A stretch of 64,000 bases of DNA, taken from Isoetes taiwanensis. Its lineage: Eukaryota > Streptophyta > Lycopodiopsida > Isoetales > Isoetaceae. The position numbers were made by a program, and so were the translations under genes. The stretch spans positions 16,657,877 through 16,721,876 of the forward strand of contig JAJEKV010000013.1 of NCBI GenBank assembly GCA_021234155.1. The letters are read 5' to 3'. Below, in pieces: positions 47,440 to 59,459 of the stretch. Position 1 is the stretch's first letter, and each line of letters starts with the position of its first letter. The notes beneath the pieces were generated by a model. It was not told where the DNA came from. It worked only from the letters and a program-made list of their open reading frames with translations, and did not search any database.

Positions 47440-50400
47440 GCTTCGACTCCAAACACTTTGGGAAGCAGCCTCAAGTAGAAGACCGCTCATCCAGATGAGG
47501 GACAATGCTAGTCATGCCAAGATCATTAACGTTGCACCATCTAGATTTTGCACGACGACATCTTCGGGACGCAACTCTATCATGTGGCAGCGGCAACACT
47601 TGACGGCCTTATGACACGAGTTTCCTCAACAACCAGACACCTTCAAAAATCTTGGCCACGGCCTCAAGCTGACAGATGTCGAGGAATTCTTCGGGACGAC
47701 CCGACATCAATGAGTCAACTGAGGAGGCAACCTCTCGACGACCATAATCCCCTCTTATGGTGATATATGGTGATGCTTGTAACATGCGTTCCAGATAGAG
47801 ATACACTTACGCGATGGGTTACGCTTATGCTCATTCAACAACTAGGTGATGGTTTCGTCAAGTACTCCTACCAACAATTAGAAGAGAAAAAGCCAAACTT
47901 ATCTCTGACATGAGGGATCTCAACGATCAAGATAGAAGCATTCGACACCTTAACAACAAGGATAGTAACCAAAGCACCTTCGGCAAATAGAGAGTTCAAG
48001 ACAACAGCCAGGCTAGACAAGGACAAGATTAGATCTAAGGTAGAAAGTTCTTCAACTCAAGGGTCAAGCTACGTAGATATAAGGGTACATTATTCCTGAC
48101 AGCAAACTAATCACGGAGGAGAGTCATGAGGCTTTACTCGCCAGGAAGATGCACATGTATTGAGAGATAAAGGCCATAAACCAAAAGCTGGAGAAGCTGG
48201 AGAAGTCCACGAGCTCTCTAGACGCAACATGAGGTTCAAAACTATAGAGTGTGATCAAGTGCAACAAGAAAGTACCACAAGACCATAACGCAGCATATCA
48301 CCATAGAATGTGACAATGTCTAAGCCATCAAATCAAGGGGATCCAACAAGTAAGATTGCCACCTCGATGAAGAAGCGACTAGGTAAATCGAGCCAAAGAA
48401 TTAGAGATTCAACTAGAAACCTCATCGAGCTACGGCAACTCGCATAACTTGGCGAGCCCAAGGATTGATGATTCGAAGGACAACTAATGAAGAGAACAAC
48501 TCCTTAGGAGTCTAGCCAAAGGAATTGCGCACAACTTCAAGAGGCGCCTCCAAAGATCTTCAAACATTGTGAAGGGGAAACAATTATTGCCCAAGAACAA
48601 AGTTAAGCAGCAGACTGGAACGCCGAAGCTTCAACAACCGTCACATCCTTAGTTAGAGTGTGAAGCAAAGCGTGTGGTGCCGTAGCCGACAGACATTGGA
48701 GAGCTCAAACATATCAAAGAGTCAACGAATCGAGCATGAGCTGATATACAAATAAGAGGATATAGATCTTCAACACCAATACACTAGGAGGAACATCGAC
48801 AACACTGCCAGGGAGTATGTGTGCACCTCGAGGGGAGACACCAAGAGGACCTAATAGCTTTAGTAGTATTTGTAATCGTAATAGTGTAAGCTATATGCCT
48901 TGCATGCATATTCCCCTTGTTATTTCCTCCCTCCATAGTGTAACAGATCAAAAGGAAGAGATGCCGGGCAATTCGAAGGGGTGAAGCAATCAACATTCGT
49001 CTGGCAGCATGCTACCGACAAGAGAAGGACCCGCTGTGAGAGACATTGATGGAGTGTCACAACAATATCGGATCCAGAGACATCCTTTAGCTGCCAAGAT
49101 GAAGAATTCAACGTGGAGGATGTTTGTCAACGAAACCAACTTCAGGCTTTTGGGAAGTAACATAGAATATTTCAAGTGGTCAACCACGCCAACAAAACCA
49201 CCATCAAGGGGAAGCCTCTACATTGAGGAGGAGCCTGGAGTCTCGAGCAAGTCGAAAGAATGTTACCTTGCGGCTTCAAGAAGGCAACGAGTGGATGAGC
49301 TGCTAGCAAGATTGAGGATCTACGATCATATAGTCGAGTAGGATAGGCTTGTGAATGATAATATCCATAATGGGATTGGGAAGCATTTCTATATATTCTC
49401 GTGAAAGGATTGCCCCAAATTGAGTTAAGCGTCAACGATTGGGGAGGAAATGCATAGGAGTAACTAAAATTATCCACAATTGTTAATAGACATCCAACAT
49501 TTTGAAACCACTTGGTGAGATTGATCACCTCGCTAAGAAGGAATCATTACTAGGATAATTATTGTCCATGTATAAAGCTAGAGAATAATCCAACCGAATG
49601 AAGAGAAGTAATCTAACAAGTCCGACCAACTTGTTACGATGACATCAATTCAATTAATAGGAATATTTCAAGAGAGTAAATAACTAAGAAAGGGGGATCT
49701 CTAGAATATAAAATTGAATGATACATGAAAGGTACATCTATAAATAAGAAGTACATTAATCACATAGTCTTTTGAGACAAAAGGAAGTGTCATGATGACA
49801 AAACCTTGCAGTTTAGAATTGTTCTAAATAATTCCGTAACTCGTCGCTTAGCGATAGGTATGTTAAACATGATGGCTGCATCCATCATAGACGGTTAAAT
49901 ATGTTAGCTAAGGCTAGTAAATTAATGCGTTAGATAAAAAACATATAACCCCTTAAGGTAGATAGAATAGCTATGATGTTATGACAACATCAATTGAGGG
50001 GATAGGATGCATTGGATAGCATCGTTGGAGAGGTGTAGGACCATTTTCTTATGAAGAAAGTGGGGGCTCAATCTTAGGACTGAACCTATCGACATCTTAG
50101 GGGTTGAATCGCCATCAAATTAGTCGACTCTTAGAATAGAGTTCCTTCCGCAAGTAGCCAAAGCAGATGATGCGTAAGATGGATAGATGCTTAATGTCCA
50201 TGTGACCTTCAGCATGCAAGACTGACAAGGTAGCCAACTGCACCAAAGTAGGGGAGCGAATTAATGGAAGCAATGCAACGGTCAAGTCATCTCCAAATTA
50301 GTCGACGCAGGCTCAATGGGGGGATGTATTATAGCCTTAGCGGGTGCATGATGGAAAAACCATAATTTCCTTACGTCGTGATAAATTGCCTGCATTTATC

Positions 50401-50645
50401 CCTAGGAATGAGCTAGTAGCCTAGCTCTTGGTTAAATTATTCAGGGATGTGAACCCCTTAAAACCACACAAATTATATAAGCTTAAGTATAATATTATGT
50501 AGGGCATTGATAGCACTCCATGAGGGCATGTATCATAAGCTTTAATGTCTTGTTGATAAATTATATGTTCATAATAAATGCATAGATAGTTTTGTCTTGT
50601 GTAGATATCTTAGTATCAAGATAAAGTAAGATAACAATTACATAA
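47440..50645. other. unassigned degraded repeat DNA
   Basis: Purine-rich wording resembles 40460-41550. An open segment of 110 residues at 49009-49341 (plus) has no recognised domain. No retroviral protease, RT or integrase motif could be read. Confidence 0.4.
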
Positions 50646-50654
50646 AATCTTAAT

Positions 50655-51570
50655 TAAACCTTCCTTCAATCTGGCCAAGACCAGGGTGGTTCTCATATCC
50701 TCTTTATGCCACCCCACGCCTCCTGCACTCACATATCGAGGACAGCCTGTGGAGGTCACGCCCACCTACAAGTACTTAGGGCTGGAGTTCCCCTCCTCGC
50801 TCTGTTGGGAGACGTCCATCTGCTTGCGGGTGACAGCAGGTTGGAAAGCGCTTTATGTCATGCAGAACAACAGTCACCAGACAGAGCTCTATGATTGGGG
50901 CCATCAGTCACATCTGTTTCGGGCGCTGGTCGAGCCTGTCCTTCTGTACGGGGTCGAGGTTTGGGGCCCGGTCGTCTCTTTAGCGACCTGGAATGACTTG
51001 GAGCAGGTGTAGAAGGCATTTTTGGCACGGGCACTTGGGGTGAAACCTTCAGTCCCCTATCAGATTCTGCTGCAGGAAACTGGATTCTTGCCGCTTCAGC
51101 GGGCAGCCCTTGATAGACACATCGTCTACTTTTCAAAAGTGGTTAATATAGGTGATGCTCGGCTCCCGCACCTGGCTTACGCTGTGGCAATGGGCCCGCA
51201 GCGGCTCAGGGCCTGTTGGAGGGGTAAGAGAGATCAGTGGTTCGCCAGATGGAACGTGCAGGAGCACAGATGCGTGCAGGTGGACACAGAGGCCGATTAT
51301 GACAGCCTGCGGGAATACCTGGACGCTTGCTTCCTTGGCAAGCTCTGGGACCCCGGCGCTCTAGAGCAGGTCAAAACGGCCCATTACAAAGAGCACATCA
51401 ACCCCACATTGGCCCGGGGCCCGCAGCTCTACCTGCGTTCCCGTATATTGGAACATTTTGTCAGCAGGCTGATTGCTGCCACGGTTTTTCCCTCGAAAAC
51501 CCTTCGGGGCGGGGGGTTTTTTAATCCGGGTAGTAATCCGCTTGCTGCGCTTTTGTATTGGGTCCCATAG
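50655..51570 (+). pseudogene. non-LTR retrotransposon RT C-terminal fragment (not the same family as the LINE)
   Basis: The open frame reads FNLAKTRVVLISS (the NL.KT.V motif that follows the catalytic palm), then TYKYLGLEF and LVEPVLLYGVEVWGP. It meets one TAG at about 51010 and continues in the same frame with LGVKPSVPYQILLQETGFLP to a stop at 51570. These are the thumb and connection motifs of non-LTR RTs. Motifs A-C upstream are missing, so the copy is 5'-truncated, which is the usual outcome of incomplete reverse transcription. No poly(A) or zf-RVT follows. GC content is higher than in the flanks, which suggests a relatively recent arrival. Confidence 0.75.
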
Positions 51571-51574
51571 ACCG

Positions 51575-52680
51575 ATTGGTCTCCGTGGACGATAAAATTA
51601 CCTTCCTTCCTAAGGATGTAATTCCTTCCAAAGGCATTTAAGTAACCTTCAGGGTCCAGGTAAATATAATAAGAATTTGTCTATCTTATCATAAGTATAA
51701 AGCAAGAATTAATTAGTTGGAGAAAAAAATGATATTTTGAGAATTTTGAGGGGATAGGCGTAGGTCCACCATAAAGTAAAAAAGGTAGTATTGAACATAA
51801 AGTACCTTACGACCATTCAAATTATCCCGCCCAAAGTGAGCGGGATATATTCCTATTTTGAATGGAATCTGTCCCCTTCAACTCCACCGCCTCTTCGACT
51901 GCAGCGCCTCCTTGACTCCGGCGTCTTCAATAATGGCTCCAACTCTGGCTCCCATCAGGCGGCTCCAGCTATTTTTCGGCGGCCATAGCTCTGATTATTC
52001 GAGTTTCTTTGCATGCAGCTTTCAGTGGCAAGCTCCGAGATAAAACCCAAGCCTCAGTTTGGAGTTTTTTTTGGGCATTTTTTTTGTTGCAGACAGAGGC
52101 ATGCATGATGGAGAGGCGTACATGATGGAGCAGATGAAGGAAATACACATCAGATTAAGGAAATACTTGCGGATTGCAGATGGCCCATTTATTCGAGTTC
52201 CCCTGCCCATCTATTATGTCCAATCATGATGTTCTTGATAGGACGATGGTGTTAGGAAGCAATTTCAGGATCAAAGAATGCCATGCATCAATGCTTAATC
52301 ATTCCTCAATTATACACCCTTAGCAACCGCACTCCGCAACTCCACTCCGCAACTGCAACTCTACTTTATCATAATCTGAGAAATGAAGCAGCTGCAAAAT
52401 AGGGCGATCTAAGTTAATATGCCCCCTATGTGGTAAGAAGTAAATCGATTTAATGACAATAGAGGAACTGAACTTCGAGTTCCTTGCCCATCTCTACTGG
52501 CAGTTTGAGGCTGTTGCAGGTCTGTAATGATTTGCGAAAAAATCCTTCTTATAGAGTTCATTTAAGCTTTCATTCTTGTATAAGAATACTTGCACAGGAT
52601 GTTCTTGTGGCATTAAGGCTAATCCGACCTGCAAATCCATCCAGGGAACTCTTTTTATCCATACGTTTGTATTTCATTTT
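51575..52680. other. unassigned DNA
   Basis: The words aaggatgtaattccttcc and agggtcc near 51615-51655 recur near 54030-54085, so the RT fragment is embedded in a dispersed repeat. Otherwise nothing is recognised. Confidence 0.4.
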
Positions 52681-52799
52681 CTAGTTCTCTAAAATTGAAC
52701 AGACAATATTATGATTTTGCAGACTGCAAAAATGCTCATCGTCATGCTTGTGAAAACTCTTATGTGCCCAGGTTGTACGGATAATGGGAAAGCCTTTGT

Positions 52800-52970
52800 C
52801 TGTGGTGAATCTTGGCTCCATCAAATCGCTGTGGCGATGTGGATGAGCAGGAAAAAGGTTTCTGTGGTGGAATTTGGCTCCACAATATCGCCATGGTGAT
52901 TTAGATGAGTCAAAAAGGGTGTAGAGAGAGATGGCTTTGCTCAGCAAAATCGCTTCAGCGATTATGTTGA
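52800..52970. repeat. diverged 62-bp tandem repeat, three copies
   Basis: The blocks ggctcca.caa.atcgc....g.gat recur at 52825, 52887 and 52949 with exact 62-bp spacing. Each block contains a short dyad, atcgc-N4-gcgat, or a close variant. Confidence 0.65.
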
Positions 52971-53226
52971 GCTAAAATATTATTTTTTATTTTAATTATG
53001 GATTTATGAAGAATCTTATGGCTACCTCAAATTACAGAAAATAAACAAGTTACTTTGCTTGTGAGTGTCCAATATGCACTCAATTCTGATCTCAATAGAT
53101 CGCAGTGGCGATCTTTGAGATCTAACGTGTACTAAATTAATGAGAATTGCTATACTATATTTTGTAAATATGCCTTAAAATATTCACATATTGGTCATCT
53201 ATGATCATAAAGATCGCAATGGCGAT

Positions 53227-54480
53227 TTGTCCAAACGTTTTTGCATATTTTTTCTTCACCAACAAGGTCTTTATAGAGAACTTTTCGCGATTTATACTGC
53301 CACTGCAACCTATTTCAAGGTCATCGAGAAATCCAAATTTCTCTAACTAATTAATTCTTGCATTATAGCAACTGTAAAGTATATACATGTAAGGTCGAGT
53401 CGTCACCGAAGCAGTTGACACCAAACCGATAGGTGTCTAGTCTATGCCCACTACGGGGAGGGCGCCATCCTCCATATCAAGAGCGATGAAAGGAGTAGGC
53501 ATTATACATCATCCTAGGCATTATAGGCTGCTGTCTCCACGGCCACGATGGAAGAAGCGTCCTCTTCCTATGCGGGAAGATTAGTCTTGCATCCATGTAC
53601 TTAAATTAATTGTAATTAAATGGGTGGTTCCCTAATAACCGTCTTTATAATAAATAAATGTGTACTAACGTAGTGTTGGACCTCTAGGCCAAAAGCAGGA
53701 GGGTCGCACTGCGAAGACTTGCAACACATTTTTTGTCATAATGTGCTGCAAGGAGACGAACCGGACCTTTAAATTATAAGATTTTAACTTTTTGTCAATA
53801 TTAAATGTGGAAATTATAAAAGTTTTGTGAATATTAAGTGTTAATATAAGTAAGGGTTGGGAAATTACCTTACTGTAACAAGTTATGAAATAAAGGATGT
53901 GATCATAATAATTAACCTAAATATTACCTCGAGGTAGTTGTTAAAAAAATTGCAAGCATTAAGGAAGTCCAGCAGGGATCATGCAGAGGTTCAAGATAAT
54001 GCTTCTTTAAGATGTTAACTAAACGTGGTAAGGATGTAATTCCTTCCAAGGATAGATGCACGACCTTGAGGGTCCTTGTAAAAAAAATATTTTAAATTCA
54101 CATACACTTAGGTGTATTTTAGGTGTATACTTCTAAAGGTAATGGAGAACCCAAGGAAGAGAAGAAGAAACATGTGCCTAATTTTTGTGTATGATAAATA
54201 TCTAGCATAATAACAGGGTGTTTCTTTTGTATTTTTGTACACTTTTTTCAATGGTTTTTATATGATTTGGTGGCCGTATTACATGAGGTGTACTAATTGG
54301 TACATCTAGAGTGTGCGAGGTATTTGCATGCAACTTGTGCTAATTTTTTTTTCCTTTCTTAATGGTCAAGAATCAAAGGGCTTACAACAAAAGCCCTCTT
54401 TAAAAAAGACGAGATTGAATGGCTTACAATAAAAGCCCTTTTCAAAAAGTAAAAAATAAAAATAGAAATAAAATCAAAAA
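53227..54480. other. AT-rich unassigned DNA
   Basis: A repeat word (aaggatgtaattccttcc) near 54030 is shared with 51615. No coding or RNA gene is recognised. Confidence 0.4.
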
Positions 54481-54519
54481 GAAAAAAATAGAACCTTTAC
54501 CCTTATGTGAAACCCTAGG

Positions 54520-54730
54520 CGCCACGTAGCGCAGCTTTTCGCCGGCAACACAGTTTCTAGCGTAACTTTTGATCCAGGGCTCCGTTTCAGGTAAGGTTTA
54601 TTGCATTGGAAAGCTCTCTCCAGGATCTTTTCGACGGTGTATGGTATGTCCATTTTTGGTTACGTTTTTCCATGTCAAAACAGTCCTGTTCCGGCCGGCT
54701 TTGGTAGCGTTTGTAGTATTGCCAAAGGGA
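54520..54730 (+). mobile_element. detached LINE 5'-region fragment
   Basis: The order ttggaaagct, tcttttc.acggtgtat and tgttccgg..g matches the 5' part of the LINE at 41690-41790 (ttggaaagctt, tctttccggcggtgtat, tttccggactgg). The similarity persists in the translated frame (GKL.P.SFRRC in both). No LINE body follows, so this is a 5' fragment from a related element. Confidence 0.6.
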
Positions 54731-55336
54731 AGGGAAGCAGTGTCTTTCAAATGATTGTTCCTAATGTGACAGATGGTTTTGTTTGCAGATGATTTTGTTG
54801 CTTGCATGGGATTCTGACTGCACAAAGCAGATTTTAAGATTGTTGAGCTATTGCAAAAGCCGAAGAGAAGCCTTTACTATCTTTCTCGTCATCTGCATTC
54901 AACTGTGGCGGCACCATGGCAGCTCAAACCCCTGGGTATTTGTTGACCAACAAGATTCACAACAACCCATGTCGATTTCAACGAGGTAACTATTGGACAC
55001 AAATCCTTTTCTTTAATCTATGGCATTAAGAATGTGCTGCAGGCCTATCCCAGCCAGCATCCTCTCAAAGTTCCATGAAAGAAACCAACAAATGACTGCT
55101 TCCTATTCGAATCATATTGTGAAGTTATATTTGCTGGTTCATGCCACAGATCTTGAAATTGGCAAAATTATAGATAATCTTGATTTCATCTTATTATATT
55201 TCTCATTGTCTTTGTTAGATTTATGAGTTTGATCTTGAATGGTCTGATTACATATAAACTTGCTCAGATAAGCTTTTCTGATGTCTCGCGATAGAAGTAT
55301 CCATTGGTTTATCTTTCAAATCCGGTCAAATTTTTG

Positions 55337-55794
55337 TAACACGACCACATCACTACCATTAATACTAATTAACACAAACTATTGCATCCAACACATTTAA
55401 ATCAAAATCCCCTTGAAACCCCCTTTGGTTTGGGTGCATATTCACACGGGGGGTTACGTAGGGCAGCGAGAGCCCCAAAAATATATTTACAATACATGTA
55501 CAAAATTAACACCATTAAGTACATTCTCTCAAACCTTATAGTATTTTGCAAATCTTAATATACAGTATACAAAAACTTGTACATGCATACCCCACAAATG
55601 AGGATCGCTATGTACGGTCCAGATTTTGGAATAAAGGGGTTATATGCCCATCCGACATCTCTCGTTGCCCGGAGTAACCCCCCGTGTGAATATGCACCCA
55701 AACCAAAGGGGGTTTCAAGGGGATTTTGATTTAAATGTGTTGGATGCAATAGTTTGTGTTGATTAGTATTAATGGTAGTGATGTGGTCGTGTTA
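55337..55794. mobile_element. MITE with 121-bp terminal inverted repeats
   Basis: 55337-55457 and 55674-55794 are reverse complements with a single mismatch noted. The element is 458 bp, the 216-bp centre is non-coding, and the ends read taacacgacc and ggtcgtgtta. A TA target duplication merged with the ends is possible. The near-perfect arms indicate recent activity. Confidence 0.93.
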
Positions 55795-56514
55795 TATTAA
55801 AAAAAAAAATTTGGGCCCTTCGGACCCTAATAAAGGCCTTCGGGCATTAAGGATGGCATAAATGATCTTGGGCACTGTCGGTACTAAGGATGTCATAAAT
55901 GCATATAGCAATTTTAGAAACACTTATGCATGTAACAACTTTCGAAATACTTTTGCATATAATCTAATTACAGGAGAATGAGATAAGCCCTAACAAAAGC
56001 AAACTTAGGTAAATAACCGTAGGAGTTTGCTCCCAAAGTCCTTATGACAAGAAATGTTCTTCGGTGCTTGTGTCCATATGCTACATGAAGTAGAGAATGC
56101 AAGGGAAGGATAATGAGAATAGGAGAACTTGGTACACCTCCTTATTGGAAATAGGAGAACTTGATACTTTGGATTATGCTCTTACATCCCAGAACCATGC
56201 ATCAATTTTCGACTCATATGACTAAGGCGTGAACAGCCGGTGTCTTCTTCACAGCCACAAAAAGGATTTAATAGATTTGAAAGAATGCATTTGAGAATAG
56301 AAGGATTTGGCAACATATGTGATGATGTTATCAATCCATTCAATTCTAATTTCCAATCCAAGGTACTCCTCCTACCATTCCCGACCTTGTGCCATTTCAC
56401 CACGGATTCTACGGCATCTCCCTTTGCTTCAAATCTTCTACAATTTCCATGACTTCTCCCATTGTAACTTCTAGTGTGGTTGATGCCAATTCCTTGAATA
56501 ACATTTTAACCCTT

Positions 56515-56590
56515 ATTATTTCTACAAGAAATTTATCGCGGCGGCCAAGGCCGCCGCGAACATTTCTCTTGCCCAACTCGCGGCAAAGTA
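56515..56590. mobile_element. GC-rich palindromic element end (copy 1)
   Basis: The word tacaagaaa is followed by ttatcgcggcggcc, aa, ggccgccgcgaac and ttctctt. The same layout occurs at 62190-62260. tacaagaaa next to a cgcggcggc hairpin resembles the terminal and subterminal sequence of plant CACTA elements, but the cac of the terminus is not present. Confidence 0.55.
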
Positions 56591-57079
56591 GATTTTGTAT
56601 CAAGTCAAAAAGGATCTCAGTTATGGGCTTGCAAAATTGAACTAAATGTGTCTAAGTTGGAGAACTGTAATCTCTAAATTATTTTCCAAAAAACTCAAAA
56701 GCTATGCTTTTGGCCGCCGCAACCATTTGTTATATAGCACGAAAGACCTCGCTTCTTCCTTTGGTTCTATAATTAAGTTGTTTCAGCTTTGGGTGGTTCA
56801 AGAAGGGGTGTTCTTACATGATCTAGATATGTAGTTTTATAGAATACATACACCTTATTAACTCAAATGTTAAGAACTAACCCTTTGATACTCCTTCCAA
56901 ATAGCTGATGATGACCCAATGACGATGTAAAGATGACTTCAAGGCAAATGCAAGCAAGGCACTAGAGAATTAAATTGTATTGAATTTTATGGTCCCCTTG
57001 GTTGGAATGATAGAATAACAATTCAAATGGTAAAAAAAAAAAGGGAAATGAATAAAAGGGAATGGTGAGCACCCCTTAT

Positions 57080-57510
57080 TCGGGGGAGCCACCGTGGTCC
57101 AATTGGCCAAACCTCAAAAGAAAAACCTCTTCTGTGCATCACAGAACCCTTCTTTGCATCGCAACACAATGACGACAGCTTCATGCTGAGGGCTACTACA
57201 TTTACACATATGCCCTCTCCTCCGTTGGGAATTGTATCTACAACAACATCACCTTCAATCCAAATCTCTTCTATATTAACCCAAATTCCCTGTTTTGGAT
57301 CAAACATATCTGCACTCTTTGTAAATCCGCCTTGAAACCAAGTTGGGTACCCACCCAGCACATACAATTTCCTATTCAAAACAATTGATTTGGCTTCATC
57401 CCTCTCCTGGCTCATATCAGGAAGGGATTTCCATTCATTTAATCTTGGACAGTAAATTTCTGCAGTAAGAAAGGACATTTTTATCAGGATCATGGCCTCC
57501 GGCATGCAGC
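57080..57510 (-). pseudogene. kelch-repeat F-box protein fragment (KFB-like)
   Basis: On the minus strand the sequence LHAGGHDPDKNVLS, a frameshift at about 57467, then AEIYCPRLNEWKSLPDMSQE and RDEAKSIVLNRKLYVLGGYP form one complete kelch blade and part of the next (SADMFDPKQGIWVNIEE). The GGHD, W..LPDMSQERDE and LGGY words match the plant KFB group, SCF substrate adaptors some of which target phenylalanine ammonia-lyase for degradation. The F-box and the other blades are missing. A TAG sits immediately before LHAGGHD. I infer a dead fragment. Confidence 0.75.
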
Positions 57511-57921
57511 TAGAACTTTTAGCAGCTAAAATATTATCTGTTCCAAACGTCGATGGGACCTCTGTTTCAAATGTCGATGATACCTCAGGTCCTATCGATA
57601 ACTACAATAAAGAGTATAACTACAAAAGAGTATCAACTTCTCGGTAAAATGAAACGAGTATCAAGAAAGAAATGCATTTCATGCTTGGGTTTCACAAATT
57701 GGTTATACTTATGGTTTATTTGCAGGGGTAGACTTTGATCCTCAACATAAATAAAATAGGGTTTCCTTTTTTTTTTTGCAAGTTTATACATCGTGGGAAA
57801 TCCACCTTCTTGCAGATAAGTGGTTGCTATTAGAAATGGATATCCAGCATTTGTTAGTTCGAGAACGAGGTGTGTGTTGTTAATTTGAAATGTGTGTTAA
57901 AAAAATAATAATAAAAGGCAG

Positions 57922-58119
57922 TGACGTGGCAAGTAGGCCGGTTTTAGGAAAGGGACGAACAACGCAGGGCACAGATAGAACAGCGCAGGGCACAGATACA
58001 TCGATTGAGCAGTTGGGGAGGTGGATCAAGGAAACCGGATTGCGTAGCGGAAGCACGAATTTGTCAACATCCGATTTCTGTGTTAAGAACTGGCAGGAGG
58101 CAGAACAAAAGGGTATACT
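57922..58119 (+). CDS. possible exon of an unrecognised gene
   Basis: The open frame includes TSIEQLGRWIKETGLRS and FCVKNWQEAEQKGIL and ends at a good gtaagt donor (58120). An acceptor-like ggcag precedes it at 57921. It lies upstream of, and in the same direction as, the exon pair at 58671-59130 and may belong to the same gene, although the intervening exons could not be settled. No family is recognised. Confidence 0.3.
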
Positions 58120-58670
58120 GTAAGTTTTAATTTCAAAATCTCTGATGTTGGTGGACAAAATTGAAGCAGACAGATAAGAAGATTGCAGGTGAATTTGACC
58201 ACTGTGGATGATCCGTGTATGATGATCCGTGTATGCAGTTAGCTGTGTCCCCATTTGCAAGAAGAATTAGCAGGAAAGAGACAAAATTGACCAGACTATT
58301 GTTTGCTTGCTCCGGTTGTTTGTAGATAGATTACTTTGTGGTGCACAGAATCGTTTTGGGTTGCTCAGCCAATGCAATTCGGATATAAAGCCTTCTCAAC
58401 AATCTATGCCGGTAGATCAATGGTTTCCTTCTGCTGGATGCAAGTAGCTTCACACATGTCGCAGAGGGTTACAGGAACGACTTCGCCAAAATGGTATCCT
58501 GTACAAATAAGCAATAGAAAAAAATTAAAAGTTCTTAGGGCCAGTTATTGCCGGAACTGTAATTTTGAGCTATTGGGTTGCCGGAAGATCATGGTTTCGG
58601 TTCCTGGTCTCGGTTTGTTGGTTCCTGGTTCTGAAATTACAGGATTATATACTTAGGATCATGTCTGCAG

Positions 58671-59130
58671 AGAAGATCTTCCATAATCGCCAGAATCATT
58701 AGGAGACTCTGGCTACGTGTCTCTAGAATCGATGAGAGAACCCTGAGTTTAGAGGAGCCAATATTCTCAGGCAGATACCTCGCAATGGTGGTGTTAGGAT
58801 TGGCAGCAATTATAACAGCGGCATCTGGGATCTGGTTTATTGCTGTAACCTTAAAAAGCGAAGAAGCTTGAATTACAGGCATGCCATTGGTAAATCATAT
58901 GTTTCATAATGCAACAGACTAGATTTAGAGAAGAATGCATAGAAGCCTTTTCAGATCCGGCCACTGCAGCAGACAGGGGCGAGCTCCTCCGCCCTGTTGG
59001 TTTAAGATTGGAACTCCAACGACAAATCTCTGCCGATATGGATCTACGCTCTATGCTTCCTTTGCGACAACCAGAAGGTCCCCTGATAGAATGGCATGGG
59101 GAAAGCCATTCTTCCGGCATTCAATCATAA
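58671..59130 (+). CDS. C-terminal exon pair of an unrecognised single-span membrane protein
   Basis: Exon a (58671-58844, after gtctgcag) reads ARIIRRLWLRVSRIDERTLS and then a hydrophobic segment, AMVVLGLAAIITAASGIWFI, that would span a membrane. A 73-bp intron (58845-58917, gtaacc...caacag) joins it in phase 0 to exon b. Exon b reads TRFREECIEAFSDPATAADR through MLPLRQPEGPLIEW to a TAA at 59128-59130. Both exons keep long open frames with balanced composition and matching phase, so this may be a live gene end rather than a relic. I do not recognise the family. Confidence 0.45.
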
Positions 59131-59323
59131 CCTGAAAATAAGTGCAGGATGCTTCATTTAAGATGGCCTCTAGACTTACCAACCTCTACCACAAATAAAA
59201 ACACGGAATAGGGAAAATTGAACCCACCGCTATCCTGATCCGGACCTATCAGCAAATGCAGCGATCCGACCTCTTCTTCCACTGTTAAGCACTCAAATCT
59301 GGCATTTTTTGCTGGAGGGGAAG

Positions 59324-59431
59324 AAGGGGATAAACACCCCTGAGAGCCCATTACCTCAGATAAATGGGCGAGCCCGGAGGGGCGAGCCCATTTATCTGAG
59401 GTAATGGGCGAGCAGGGGTGTTTATCCCCTT
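59324..59431. mobile_element. perfect double-arm foldback
   Basis: The outer 19-bp arms (59324-59342 and 59413-59431) and inner 24-bp arms (59346-59369 and 59386-59409) are exact reverse complements around a 16-base loop. It is non-coding and unlike the 24.2-kb foldback in sequence. Confidence 0.9.
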
Positions 59432-59459
59432 TAACCGGGCAGGCAAGCTGCCTCATCCA

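Noticed and set aside
47440-49341. Decayed LTR-retrotransposon polyprotein
   Set aside because: The composition is suggestive, but I could not read any RT, integrase, protease or gag motif, so I left it unassigned.
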